This document shows, one piece after another, positions 38,701 through 53,700 of a DNA stretch of 64,000 nt. The translations under genes were made by a program, and so were the position numbers. Under the pieces are notes generated by a model. It was given only the letters and a program-made list of their open reading frames with translations, did not search any database and was not told where the DNA came from. Within the stretch, counting starts at the first letter, position 1. The number at the start of each line of letters is the position of its first letter. This DNA is from Pomphorhynchus laevis (taxonomy: Eukaryota; Acanthocephala; Palaeacanthocephala; Echinorhynchida; Pomphorhynchidae): positions 62,001-126,000 of the forward strand of contig WNNJ02003664.1 in the NCBI GenBank assembly GCA_012934845.2, in the 5' to 3' direction.

Positions 38701-41700
38701 CCAAAATATGGCTTGAATGTCAAGAACTTAATTTATAGACTATTAATGAATTAATAATTTATAAATTATTGATTCAAGAAACTGAAAAAAATTTTCAGAA
38801 TAATATAAGGTTGCTAGATCAATTCAGTGTTATGCCTTGAAAGAAATACAATTGATTTTAAAAGTTTTATGCAATGTCGACATTTCAGACCATTTTTCCA
38901 TGATAACATGTTTTAACTCTCATGTTACCATGAGAGTTAAACTACTTGAAGCCATATTTTTTCTACGGTCCATTTACGTGATGGCTTAATCGAAAGGCAG
39001 TTGAAGCTGATGGCATATCTGCAAAACTTCTAATTAGCATTTTGCAAGTGTCAGTATATTTTGTAATGACTTTATTTAATTACATCTAGCTGAGTACTTC
39101 CTTCGACGACACATCATCTCTTCGATGATGTGTCGTCGACTCTCTGATTATATACTCAACTTTTTCCGATCGACAATATGGATTTTTTCAGGATTTTCGA
39201 CAACAAGCACCGTCTAAATTCCAAGGATGCTATGATAACAGTTCAATCTAAACATCTTCCATTGTACGTATCTTTCGTGGACTTTAATAAAACATTAAAT
39301 ATCAAAAATTAGGTTTTCTCCCCATAATGTTCATGTATTTGACGGCATTTAATATTCTGAATATTTTGAACAAATTAAAAGTATTTTTTTAAATACCCTT
39401 GAGAAATACCCTTTTATTAGCCCTTGTTTAGCTTATTCGTATTTAACCTCTGTGCATATATACCTTCTTATTCTTATCTTGTTTAGTTTATTTGTCTTTG
39501 ACCTCCATGCATGTATCGTCCAGTCGTACATTTCTTGTCTCCCTTTGCGGATGGCCTTGTTATTCGTCGAAAGTAAGTGATGTGATTGTAGCACGAGACA
39601 AGCTAAAACGTTATTACATAGCTAGTGGTTTGCACGTTAACCTAACTATAACTAAAAAATTGAAATTTAGAGCCAGTGATATTATGTAAATGACGTTTTC
39701 ACTTACAGTGGCTCAAATTTGCAAATATGTACTCAATTGTTTCTAATTTGGTTTCAATTTGACCTATAAGTGTAGTGTGATCTATCATTTTGACATGATA
39801 CCTTGTAAAGTTGCTTCTTGAATTAATTTATTGCTAGTGCTAGTAAGTATCTTCAAGTTATGCTATTTCCAATGATCGCAAATGGACTATCAGCTATTTA
39901 GCAAGATCTACGTACCATTTTAATCGCATGTGACGAATTGGAGCACAAAACAACTTATAATTGACAGAGATCATTGTTTTACACCACCGCTGAATACCAT
40001 GGCATCTGGAAACATGACACCCAAATAAAACTAACATTTATATTACAATTTTATCTGGACATATTTCATGGATAGTTTTGTTCAAATAGGATCTTGTATC
40101 ATACATGAAGATCCTCTGGCATTTGTGAATTCTGTCTATGTCAGTAAACATTTTTATTTATCGATTTTGCATTCGACTAATATTGGTATTTTTATTCGAC
40201 TTGTATCTGCCGTATATCCTTTATCCTTAATGTGACGCAGAGCGCATTGATAAATACTTCAGATTATTATATATTAGTCATACCGAATGATTTGATTATC
40301 TAAATGTTCAAATGTACTAAAACGTTTTACTTATTACAATATAAACACTGCCTAATTTAATAATCATTCAAGCTGTTTCATTTTGAAAAGTTTAAATTAC
40401 ATGTGGCGTCGTTTAATGATCACATTTTCACAATTTGTTAAGTTATCAATTCCAAAGCTTTTACCTTATTTGTATTTTAAGTTGTAGCAGTGAGAAATTA
40501 TCTACACAGGATTCAATAACCGCTGATCCAATAATGGACGATCCTGATGATATTGCTGTGAAAATGCGTTTTCAGATTAAGTTAGAGATCATTAAACTGC
40601 TTATCTCTGATCATTCGTCATCAATGAAGTCGATAATGCTAAGGTAATCGTTATTATTTGATTTCTTCGCAAAATCGTTCATATTCAGATATGCATATCC
40701 ATTCTTTGGTATTGAAATACCGGTTTCAACAGGACCAATTCAATTAAAATCCAAACCATGTGAAGATTGCGCATATTACTATTTAAAAGGATCTGCGGGT
40801 GTATTTCAGTTCGAAAACACATTTCCACGACTGAACCAAAACCTACATAAGTATAGTGTTCTATTTGATCTTACAATTTATTCGTAATATACATGTTCGA
40901 ATACATGTTTATCTAATATGTTCTTTTTTACACATAATTTATTATCAAATAATAAACATATAAATATCTTCAACCGCTCTAAGTAAATGGAACGGTTCCG
41001 TTTAGTGGTCGTAGCGCAATAGATCTCTTCAATATTAATGTGCTGATCAACCTGTCTTAAAATCAATAGCTTTATTTAATTGCATGTATCGCCTATTCTA
41101 CAAAATGGTCAATGTATATAATCTAATAGCTCAAATAATATAATCTTTTAATTTAAAGTAAACACATTGTTCAATAGATTTAACAATGTATTATTGACAA
41201 TACAATTGAATGAAATACATTCATTTGAAAATTTGTTCACTAGATTGGCAACAAATAAATACTATCGCAAGACTGCAGTAGAAATAATCTATTTGAGATG
41301 AGCACGTAAAGTTCAATACATGATTTCTAATTTTAAAATTTTGATGTCACCAAGACATTACGACTTGTTACTCATATGCCATCATATATTTAAGTTATAT
41401 CAAAATCTTTAATGATCGCTGTGATGATAGATTTGCAAAGTAATCTACTAACTAAATTCTAATTAACTAATCAATTAACTTAATTCAAATTTTAACTAAT
41501 CCTACTTTTAAATTAATTTAACTATACAGTCATTTTTACATTTAAAATTTTTGATGACACGACACTTAGCTTCAATCCTATCTATAAGCCAACAGCAGTA
41601 GCTACATTTCAGTATTGGTTGATCTCATCAGTTACTGATTCAATACCTACGTTTTACGTTTCGGTCCTTTTAATATTGGCTGACGATCACTAAACTCGTT

Positions 41701-44700
41701 TGCTTTATTGACATTTAGATTTTAATGGAAGACTTTTGTCTTACATTTCCCAAATTTAATTGAAATCATTGAAAATCATTTTTATTTTTTATTCCCATTG
41801 AAGCGAGAAGTCATCTTTACAATTTATATTTGTAAAGCGTTTGTTCGGTAAACAAATTTTAATTCGTTAAACAGATTGACGTACACTAAAATTTATCGAA
41901 TCTATATTATTCTTAAACCTTTCAACCCGATTTGTAAATTTTCTTTTGAATAAACTGTAATGTTTAGTGAATGTGTATATCCAATTAATATGACTTTGAG
42001 ATTTTCTTAAGGCATCCTATTGTTATCGAAGTAGTCGATATTAGCGGCGAACATGCTCATCAGCTTATTGGCAAAGTATCATTTCCAGTTTGGCAAATAT
42101 TGGCTCAGCCGTTGAAGGCAAGTTTAAATAGTAGTAACTGTTTGGTAAGATGTTCTACTAAAATACTTTAAATTATAATATTTGTGTATTAGAAATTAAT
42201 GAACGTTGGAATTCAAACTATGACTGAAGATTTCTCCATATTATCAACAAATGGATCTAATCAAATGTAGGCATTTGTTTTACACAATTCTAAATTGTTT
42301 TCGTATTCAGATTTTATAATTTCAATTTGAATAAGTTAATAAGTATATTTGTTTAATGGTTTCTATATTTTTAAAAGTTTGTTTAACTTAAGTATTGGTA
42401 TGGTAACGATCAAATTCGATTTGGAGAACTTTGGACCACTAAATGTTATTACTGACAATGTGCTACCAAAATCTTGTAATCTGACGGTATTCTTTCTCCG
42501 TAATTAGTTTAAATAATAATATTTACCGTTGAAGTCAAATTTATCGAAGAACATTTCTGAGGACCTTAAATATCACGCGTCAATTGAAATTCAAATGTAC
42601 AAGGAAAAAGCTATCAAAGAATTTGAAGAATCGGTTAGATCTATTTTTAAATAGACTTTTATTTAATTAATTTTGAATAAATAACTTTGAATTTAAAAAA
42701 TGAATCAGTCAAACAAAGCATCTTAATTGTTTACTACGTTATCTTATTTGCTACATGACCTGTTCTCATGTGGTGTATGTTTACAATTTAGAACTTAAAA
42801 TTTGTAAAATTGACCGCAGTTGTAAGCTAGTTATTGCTGACATTTCTTCCCTTTTCATAAATGTGCCATTGAATAAGACAATCAACCTTGATACTGTACT
42901 ACCTGAGAGCAACGAAAATTCGCGGTCACTCTTTCGGTCTGATTAAAGCTATTCAGTTCAATTCTTTACTAAAAGCAGTCACTTTTGGTTTAGTGGTTAC
43001 CCATTTTTGAAGATTGATGGGGTTAACATTGGATTATCTTTTGGTCGGATACTTGTCTAAATATTTTACCGAACTGGAAGAGTGACATATTTAATCGTCT
43101 ACAATAATTTACATTATTATGATCGATATGCCGATGATGCTATTTTTGTATTTAAATCAGAATAATTGGCGACAATTAAAGATATTTTACTCGCTTTAAA
43201 CAATAAGGATCATCTGACAAAAGATGTTGTTCAATTCGCGCAACATGATTTCACAAATTCTGTAGCATCGTCTTGTTTGATACAACGGTTTCACGAAAAG
43301 AACGTTTCTACCATCACTATAAACAGAAATATATCAAAGCAGATATCGTGGAAAATAACTATATCTATCGTTCTTTCATTCCAGAACCTTTAGAATATGT
43401 CCCAATATTAATCTTTTTAAAGATTAATAAGCTCAATATTTTTTGGTGAACAAATTGTTCGTTTTTTTGATGATGCCAGATTTTGTATTTTTTTAAACAA
43501 TTATTTCTTATTAAAGAAATAATAAATTATTTTTTCTCTAAACTTTCGGAAATTTGGAGAAACAGGTAGCATCTTTAAAATTATTAGTTATATGTCCAAT
43601 TAGAACAATTGATTTTCTTTTTGAGAAGCGACAAGTCTAATATAAAACGCTAAATCACACTAATCGCTAAAGCATGATATCTCAGCGTAATAAATTATTA
43701 TCACTTCATGCGTAAAGACGTATATTCGTTATCGAACTTGTATAAGCGTATGATCTATTGTTTATATAATCCGTTAAATAAATTTCCAATTGAAATTTGT
43801 AACTTTTCAATTTCGATTCAAATGTGTTGTTCAGTGCTGAATGGAACTTTCATCTTAAGTATTTGATTTTCATACATTATTTATATCGGATTTTATTACA
43901 TTCCCTGTTGCAGTTTTGTATTACATGCATTTAAATCGTTGGCATTTGCTTTTGGTTGTTAGCTTAGAGCTAAGGAAATCACAAGACTAGAAGAGTTAAC
44001 ATCGATGTTTAAAGAAAAGGCGAAGGAGCAAGAATTTCAAGTAATGACAAAGGCGAGTAATATTTCCTATATTTCACACTTATCACTTTTGTAAATCTGC
44101 TTAGTATTTAAATAACTTGTCGTAGTGATTTATTGTTTTCTTCAGTAAAATATTCTTATATATTTATACACTATTAATCAATAGCGCCTGGTATTTAAAG
44201 TATGAAAAACATAAGTCTTCAAATTTTGTTATCACAAGTTCGTTTTCAAGTTAGTTTTTAACTATGAAATTTAGAAAGAATTAAAATATTTAGAATGTTA
44301 AAGGTTAAATTATTTGTGTAATACAGATAATAGAAATACATTACAACTAAACCCTACATTAATTTTCTATTTTTGTAAATTTTCATTTAATAAGCTGCAT
44401 CCTACGTTTGATTAATTTGAATGTTACTCTTACAGCGCATCCCCAAAATAAAATATAACTTTACAATTTAATTAAGAATCTAACTTGTTATCGTGATGGT
44501 CGGTAACATCTCGGCATTGATACATTGCTTACAATTCTCAGTTAATATTAAGAATTTGATATTTAATTTGTTTTTTTTGTATCATTACTTTTAAACATTT
44601 CAGATTCAAGAAAATTGTGAATTGAATCGAAAGCTGAAATGCGAACTAAAGAATGTAGATAGCCGAGAACAAGCTTTATCACTTAAGGAAATTCAGGTTT

Positions 44701-47700
44701 TGTGAATATCGTTAATGATGTTAATAATTAAAGTTGTTACAGTTAAAAAATATTCGTGCAGAAAGCAGCCGACGGAAAGATCTACGAATAATGGAACTTG
44801 AAGAAAAGCTGAAGCGAGTTAATTCTCGACTCGAAGAAGAAAACAATTTGACACAGTAGTAATTTATTTTAATTCAAATTCATTAAGATAGCTGTTTTAG
44901 GTTCAAAATCAAAGAATTCCGATCACAGATTGAACAACAGAAATCTACGGTAATATTCCTAGCTAAAATAAGAAATATTTAACTTTAAAGATAAGTACAG
45001 CAACGTTGGTTCATTGGTAAAAAGAAATTATAGAGATTTTTTTATTTATTTGGCATTGATCCTTTCAATTAGATCAAAAAGTGGCAAAGTGCTTTTTAAA
45101 TCAATTGATTGCTATCCAGATAATTTGTTCAATTAATCATAATTTCACAATCTATGATATTTGCGAAGAGGAACGTTTATGTGATTTACTTAATGACTAA
45201 TTTAAATCGATTTTATAAACTGACATGTACATTGATAGGAGTAACTTCTGCTGTCTTCTACTCGTTTATTATTAGACTGTTATATTATTTGCGCCCGTCA
45301 AAATAATCCTCCCTAATTCTAGAACTCATTATTGGAAGAAAGGCATTTGATTAATAAGAATCAAATGTTTCGATTAATCAGATCTATCCATTTATTAATA
45401 AGAATGAATTAATCGATTAAGCAGAATTTAGTCATCACTGATTTTCTGTTTTTTTTCTCAAATCATTTGAAATAATCGCGGTTGTTTGGGTAAATATGGT
45501 CAATTTAAGGACGTCTGTGAAAGCAAATATTGATCCTGAGAGTAATTGTCGACATACATCATTTCTTAAAAACTGTTAAAGAATGAGTACAATGTCATAT
45601 TAACATAATGAGTAGGTGATATCATGTATATGGAACCACTTATCGACATAGATGCATTATCTCCATTGTTATTTTGGTAAATTCTAAAAGTCGGTAGTTT
45701 GGACAATAACTGCAAAAATTAGATTAAAGCAAAAATGAGAAATCTCATATCTTGCCTTGAGTCGCTTACTTAAAACGTATTTTTTGGTAATTATTATCAT
45801 TGCTTTTAGTGAAAGTCTTTGCTTATTATTTAACCTTAATAAAGAAGAAGCGAATAATTAAGTAAATCAGTCTGAATGCAGACAATCTGGTGAGATTTTT
45901 GAAGTCATTAAAGCCTACTAGTGCGCTTATATTTATAAAAGCCTGATATTTATAATTTATAAGCTAAGAAGTAACTTTGTTCATTTAAACTTTTGAGTTA
46001 CAATTCTTTGGACTTATAAATTTTACTTAAATCTCGATGTTACTTCTAAAAAATAATATTTATTGTTAAAATTCAAATATAAAAAGTTATTTAAATGAAT
46101 GAAAATGAATTTACTCAGAAACGGTGCATTTAACTTTATAAAATAAGGCTTAAAGTTGCATTCTTAAATCTGTGTTAAAACTAGCTTTAATTTAACTTTT
46201 TATTTGTTTGATGTAATGTTTCTCAGTGGATCGCGGATAATTATTTAATAATGATTTTATATTTGTTTGCAGATAAATGAATCGGAGAAGAAATATCGCC
46301 AGAAGTGTTCAGAGCTGGAAAAGATGTCGCAAAGTGATCAACGACTGGCAATAATGAAATTACAGAATCAATTAACTGTGATGCGTGTTGAAAAAGTATA
46401 TTTGCAAATCGTATTTAGAATTCGTTGTCAATTTTTGTTAATTAAGCAATTAATGCATATTTTATAAATACAAAATTGACCCTACTGTGGTATGGCATAG
46501 TTAGCTAAACCATTTTAAATTTGATAACGCAAAGTCAAATTTTTTATCAACTCTGCTGAGCAGCGAAGAATAGCAAAAACTAAACTGAAAGTATTTGATA
46601 AAACATGTTTAAATAGTATTAAATATATTAAAATATATAAATTTTGCAGATTAAACAGAAAATGATTAAATACTAATAGATCAGGTATTTTCCTATTTCA
46701 ATTTACTCTAACTTCTGATTCATTTAGTTAGGCAAAAAACGAAGACAGTCATGCGAAATCAACGTCGTGTTTTTACATATTGCTTTTATGATCAGTCGAA
46801 TTATATACCTACATTCAACGCTTAATTATAGCTATATAATTTGAGTATTGTATTTCTTAAATACATGGGCTAAGATATACAGTAAAATTATATTTAAAAT
46901 AGATATTCATCCTTTTAAAACTGCTCTTGATACGTCGTCTTTAATTTAACTTAAGGATAAAAGCGACACTCGTTTAAATGAACTTACTGAGGAACGAAAC
47001 CGATACAAATTACTATGGACAAAGGCGCTGAAAGACTATGAACACTCACGTGAGCAGGAATTATGTCAAACTAGGAAACAACTAGAATTGAAAAACGAAG
47101 AATTGTGCAAACTAAAAACGCAGCTTTCAATGAAAGACGAAGCATTTTCCTGGTACGTGGATTAATCTTCTTTAGCGATTTGCAATCTTCGTCTATTTTT
47201 TAAATAAAAAAGCAATTAGTGGAGTTTCTACCTCAATTATCTTTTAAATCACATTATAATAATAAAGTGGTAATGTTTTAAAGGCGCTAACGTTTTATGC
47301 ATAATAGCAATATAGTCTAAGCTTTAAATTGAATTCCATATGTGCAATCGACGCATGCGACTACGATGTATTTTAAAACGGATGAAAATGGTACCTAACC
47401 TTTGCCGACAAATCAAGTTTATCTTAAATCAAACTCCTGCTATTTGACAATAAATTTGTATAGCCAAAGTGCATTCTCAAATAATACTAATTATTTGGCT
47501 ATAATAATTAGTATTATAATGTTATAGATATCGTTGTTCCCAAAACAATCTTATATCTCCTAAACACATGGGAGAGTTAATACTATATTAGTATTATATA
47601 AAGTATTGAAAATAAAATTATTTTCTGTTCCTGTCAAAAAAAGCTTCTTTGCAGATACTATCTGCTTTTCAATTTTTGCACGTTAACATTAACGACTCTA

Positions 47701-50700
47701 TCACTATTAAATTATCATCGGTTGAATACGATATTTTACATTAATTGCCTGTTCATCATCCCTCTGGGCTCGTTGAGCTCTTGATATATTTGCACACATA
47801 TGTATTCTGCTATACAGTGCACCATCAGTTCAATTTAGAATGCAATTTTTCAAACAAACGAAGACGAACGAATACTATAACCCGATGAATAAGCAGAACT
47901 ATTGCAAATTATTCATCTTTTGACTATTCGACTCTCTTTATGATTAGTGATCTGCATTATCGAAGTGGATTATACATGCTTGATATTGCAAGCATTAAAT
48001 AATGAATTGAGAATTGTCAAAAGCTAATGGCAAATTCAGCATTTTGTTATGTGAATTTAATGAAGGAACGTATGTTATGATATTCCTTACCCATTTGTGA
48101 ATGTCCATTTTCGTCGAATATGTCATATTGTGCTGTATCATACCATATTACGTGTTTTATTTATTCCGTATTCTTGGATCAAGTGCAATATTTTAATTAA
48201 ACTGAAACATATTTCCGCACTTTAGTAGAATTTGGCCATATTTCTGCTATAAATCCTGTTACAAAATGTGTTGATTTTATCCTTTCACCGTCGTAAACGA
48301 GTTATTGATATTTGACAAAATAATGATTTTTGATCATGTTGCCTTTTAAACTGTAAATCGTTGGGTTTTTGTAGATTCAGATTCTTTGAATTATTGTATT
48401 GAAATCCTTTAATCTTTTTTTACATTTACGTTCTTTAATATTAATTTTATATTATCAATGTGTAAAAATGCAAGAATAATACTGAACATATAAAGATTAC
48501 TTAATCGGAGAAATGGTGAATCCGCGTTTTAAAAGCAGATCAAATATGTAAAGTCTAAGGATCTAGCTTATACGTTTTAGTATATTTTGCCTCATCAATC
48601 ATTCACATAATCCACAATCTCACTTTCTTAGGCTTCCATTTGGATGATTACATTTCCTTAAACCCATCGTCCGTAACAAGGGCTGCTCGACTAACTTAAT
48701 TATCCGCGACATCCGTCTTATCTGCCCCTTATCGACTTCTGTTTTTGCATGTCTCTTTTTCATCGCTTATCTTCTCTAAAATCTATTACTGCATCAACAT
48801 TCTATTGCTCCTAAGTCCTCATCTCTTCGGCCACACATTCATATATCTTGCACAACTCTCCTGGCCTGCCATCCACATCCGCATTTAACTCCGCCTTCTC
48901 GTAACTTTTTGTCTCGTCGCTGTCGGCTCTCAATCGTTCATCAACCTCCATTTCTAAGACGACACCCCCCCACACCTCTATCGCATCATTCCCGTCATTC
49001 CTTCTTACTCCACATTTCCAATTACTTCAACAACTATGGTCTCCGATTTTTCCTCGTCGCCGCCCTACTCGCCTGGAATCATCTCACTCTCGACGTCCGC
49101 CACGCTCCCTCCTTTATCACATTAAAACACGTCATTCGATCCCACTTTATCGGCACATGACTTAGATTTTTGTTCCTTTTTTGCTCATGGTCATGTAAGC
49201 ATGCGCCAGCGCGCATCTGCTACGTTAAAATAAATCCTTTTTTAAATTAAAAGTTTTACATGGGACAATGCATGTAATATGTTTATCCAAGTTTGACATT
49301 AAAAAGAAGAAATTCAGTGACGTTTTAGACTATTATTTCAGCTTTGCCAATGACTCCATATAAGATAATCGTTTTGTATTGTGATTATGAAGTGATTATG
49401 ATTTTATCCAAAGGACAAAGCATGAGTTACTGATTAATGCTTTTTTCATATTAAAAATTAAATATCTAATTATTTCGTCAGGGATGGTGAGCCGAAAGAA
49501 ACCAGAAAACAAACACAGCCTAATGCTGTGCGGTTTCGTCATTGTTTAGACTAATCATTACCGGATACTTCCACTGCTGGATGCAGTGAGGACTGGTAGA
49601 CGACTGCGTAAACTAACAATGACTCATTACTGTGATACGAATATTACACTGGGAGTTACATCCAGTGTATATTCTTAGTGTGATATTCGTATCACACTGA
49701 TGAGTCATTGTTAGTTTACGCAGCCGTCAGCAGTGGAGGTATCCGGTACTGATGAGTCTAAGCAATGACGAAACGGTACATCATTAGGACGTGTTTGTTT
49801 TCTGTTTTCTTTCAGCTCACCATCCCTGACGTCATAATTTGCTGAAAATAAGAGTTATTTATCTAATTATTTGTTTAATTTTATATAATAACTAGCTTTT
49901 GTTTTAATTTTAAATTTATTATTGATTATAATTAGAACAATCGGTGTCTGTCAAATTACTCACAGGCTGCAAAAATATCAAAGTGTTCGGTTTCATTTTT
50001 ATTAAATCCTCTCTGATGTCAATTTTTGAAATATTTATTTTGCTGCGTGTAAACATTTTAGTTTTGCATCTTTAGTTTAACGTTTTTAAAAGTCTGATAT
50101 TCGTAGGCAACAGTTTTTAGACCGAAATATATCAACATCAAAATATATTATATTCATTCCTTAAAATTTATGAGCACGCTATGTACATGATAATGAAAGC
50201 ATCTAATTCCAGAAATTTTTAAAAAACTAATCTATTTTTCACTCTCTTCAAACGAAACGTAATTATGAACAAACGATTAATTAAGATTTTGTATTAAAGA
50301 GGAATACAAGAAAGTAAATAGTATACTGATAAATAATAAGTACCTAATAAGTACCTATAATAAGTTCTAATAATAATAAAAAATAAGAACCACCCCGGGT
50401 GGTTCAGCCGCCTTTCGACTGAACTATACGGGGTCTTTCACCACCCGAAGAATCCGATCGAGACGGACTATGCTGGAAAAACGAGAGGCGAGGAGCTTAC
50501 GAAACTTTAGCCTTTGCTCTGGGAGACGTTCTCTTGAAAAGAAGACATCTTGAGATAGCCCAATTGCCCCAGAGGCGCACCTGGGTTTTTCCTTTCAATG
50601 ACAGATGTTGAGCCCGTTTCAGGTCCCACCTAGCTTTCTTCAGGATACGTTTGAATATATCCAGGTCAGCTTTTGCCGACCAGTTCACCGTAACGGTGAA

Positions 50701-53700
50701 CCTCAGGTATTTTACTCGACTTATAAAGGTTGGAAGTGGTTCAGAGGCAAATATGGAGAAGAGCGCAGAGAGTGCTAATCTCTTAAGTTTTTTCTTCGTT
50801 GCAGGGGAGCCATGAAAGACTACCACCTGCGATTTTGCAAAGTTTAAAATAAGATTGGATTGGGGTAGCTGGTCTTTTAATCTTGAAATGAAACGGCTGA
50901 TGTCAGAGACTACGTCTTTACACCTGCGTCCAGTGAACAGGGCTGTGGTGTCATCAGCGTACACCACTAGACGTTGTTCGCGTTTAAATATTTTGAATAG
51001 TTTAATAGAGGCAGCAAGGTATAAGATAGGAGAAAGTGGGGAACCTTGAGGCACACCCGTAATAGGGTAGAACTGACGCGCATCAGGGTCGTCTTCATAG
51101 TAAAAACGCTTGGTATACAGCAGAATCTCCACTCTGTTCACAATTCTCGCAGGCTACCGGAGGGACTTAAGAGAAGAGATCACAAAAGGAATGGAGATGC
51201 GGTCAAATGCAGCAGAAAAATCAAGGAAAACAGCCACAACTAGGCGATGGCTATTATCCCGACAAAACTGCTCCACCTCATCAACTGCTGAATGGACCGA
51301 GCGACCTTTGACAAACCCATGAAAACCTGGAGGGATCAAATTACGCCTACTTAAATGGTCGCGGATTTTACGCGCAAGCGCTTTTTCGTAAATCGACACG
51401 AGGCATTTTGAATCGAAATGGGTCGCAGATCTTTAGGGCATGAGCAGGATTTTTTCTTAGGAAGAAAAACACGCTTACTAATATTGATGCCTGCTACATC
51501 GGATGGGGAGACTAAAAGCATTGTGACGCTACCTCAATTCTCTGATCAGCTGTCAAAAGCTGACAGACCCGAGAAGAAAGTGGAGCGACGTCAAAAGCAG
51601 ACGGAGGAGTTAAGAATATCTGTAACAGATAGATCTTTACTTCTGAATTTACACCAAGGCGGGATTGGTTGAGGTGATTGAGTGGCTCCATAGTTGTATA
51701 GGGCTAGTGACTCCTCTAAAATTTTATCATGGCCTACATTCCCTATCCTACCCAATGGTCTATCCTTCCAGCAAGCAAACTTCTCCTTCTTGAAAATCTT
51801 TCAAAAGGAAGACTGAGATGGACTAAGGCGAGCAATACTCGTCTTATCCCTACTCAGCTGGAACCTATATAGTGCTCCAGTATTCATTCGGGTGATCCTG
51901 CTTGACGGGAACAGAGAGATTTTTCAGGTTAAGCAATTTCGCTAGGACCTTGAGTTTCGTCGGAGTGGGATTGTATATACGACCTTTTTCGGTAGTCGAT
52001 AAAATCGCGGTAGCTTGCGAAAACAGGTAGGTATTAAATTCGGTCAGACTCTCATTTCCTATTCTGGGAAAGAGTTGGATAGCCGCTTGAAAGAAGGCTT
52101 CTCTGATCGGATCAAAGTGAAACCTCCTTCGAAGCAACGTATCTTCCTCAATTCTCCAACAAATTAGGTCATGAGAGGTGACAATTGCTGGCGCGACTGC
52201 TCGGTACAGAGGGGTTTTAACAACCACCTCGAGTGAAGCAGTAAAATGTCGAGGATTGAATTTGTTGATATGCAATGAAAGGTAGGGGAAGGTGGTTTGT
52301 GAATAAGATAACCGTTCCTAGCTCTGCGAAGTGCTGCATTGATCCAACAACCAGTTCTGTCGTTGAAATCCCCAAGTATCATGTCGTAGTCGCTGTCGAT
52401 AATACTATCCAGGGTGACTCGGTTTTTGTGTATCTCCCCAGTGCGGATGTAGACATTGGCTAGACTGAGACGTTTACCGTTCTTACAGAGTGAAACTAAT
52501 AAACAAGACATGGCTGGACATGAATAGTTTAACAGGAGGGAGGACCTTAAGGAGCACTTAACTAAGATCAAGACTCCTTGAGATGAAGAGGAGTGAGGAG
52601 TGGTTATGTACGGAGTATAATGGGAACAAATGTGCTTTGGGATAAATCGAGTAATGTCCTGGGGGAGACGGATAGACCGCATTTCCTGAAGGACTATGAC
52701 GTCTGCTTCTCTACCGGATAGAAGTCTAAGGGCAGATGCACCCCCGAATTTCACTGAAGGATATTCAGTGAAAAAGGCTCACGAGTACTCTGCATTGCAT
52801 TAGATTAGCTGGGTGGGATTGCCTTGACCTAGACGGAGCTAGGGGCGGCAAGGTCGCCCTTTCCACTACAAGCCCCTACTAGGGAAGACACTTGCCCACG
52901 GGCATTATCTTCATTTTCTGATGAGTGCAACGGCAGCATCTTCGGCCTTAGATTTTAACATTTTCCCGCTCTTCACAGGAGGAGCTCTGTGTGAGGATGC
53001 TGCTTTTTTCTTTGATTCCTTCAGGACCGGAGGGTCGGCGATTACCGGAGGGCTAAAAAATAAGGCGAGCTGTTTCTGAATCAAGTTCTCTAATTGCTTG
53101 AAGATTGCTTGTCTTGTGGAGTCGACTAACCTGATGATGTCGTTGTCAGTCATTCTACCCGCAACTGCATTAAAAGTCACGGAGTCATCTTTTTTATTGA
53201 GGTGGAATAAGCAGTGGGGGGAACAATACAGTTTGAAGTTCGGACACGTCCTGGACCACTCCGGATAAGCTCCTCCACAATTTGAACACTTGGGCTGGGA
53301 GGAGCACTCCCCGCCAACTTGCGGGCAATTTGTAAGGCTGCATACCCCACAAGACTTCTCCTTTACACATCCATAGCCCCAGTTGCCCCATTCGTGGCAA
53401 GTATTGCAGTGCGGATAAGTTAGCTCGTCGGTACATTTTTTAAGTTTAAACAATAAATTGTCCCAAAAATGGGTTACATACGGCTTTTGTTAGGATCTCA
53501 GCATTATCAATGGAAGAGGACGCAAAAGCTATCGGGAGAGGAAATCCGTTCTTCCCAGTCACGTACCGGAAGTTTGTTAGTCTAAATAGTCTCTTTAAAG
53601 ACTCAAAATCCTTGTCATCCAGGAGGTGAGGAAGATTCAAAATTTTGATGTTAGCTTGAATAGGTTTAAATTGTATTGTCCCAACATCCATTAATTCGTT

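Noticed and set aside
44041-44055. A second GC-AG intron at the end of CEP120 exon 16
   Set aside because: A GT donor nine bases upstream keeps the same phase, so the GC donor is not needed.
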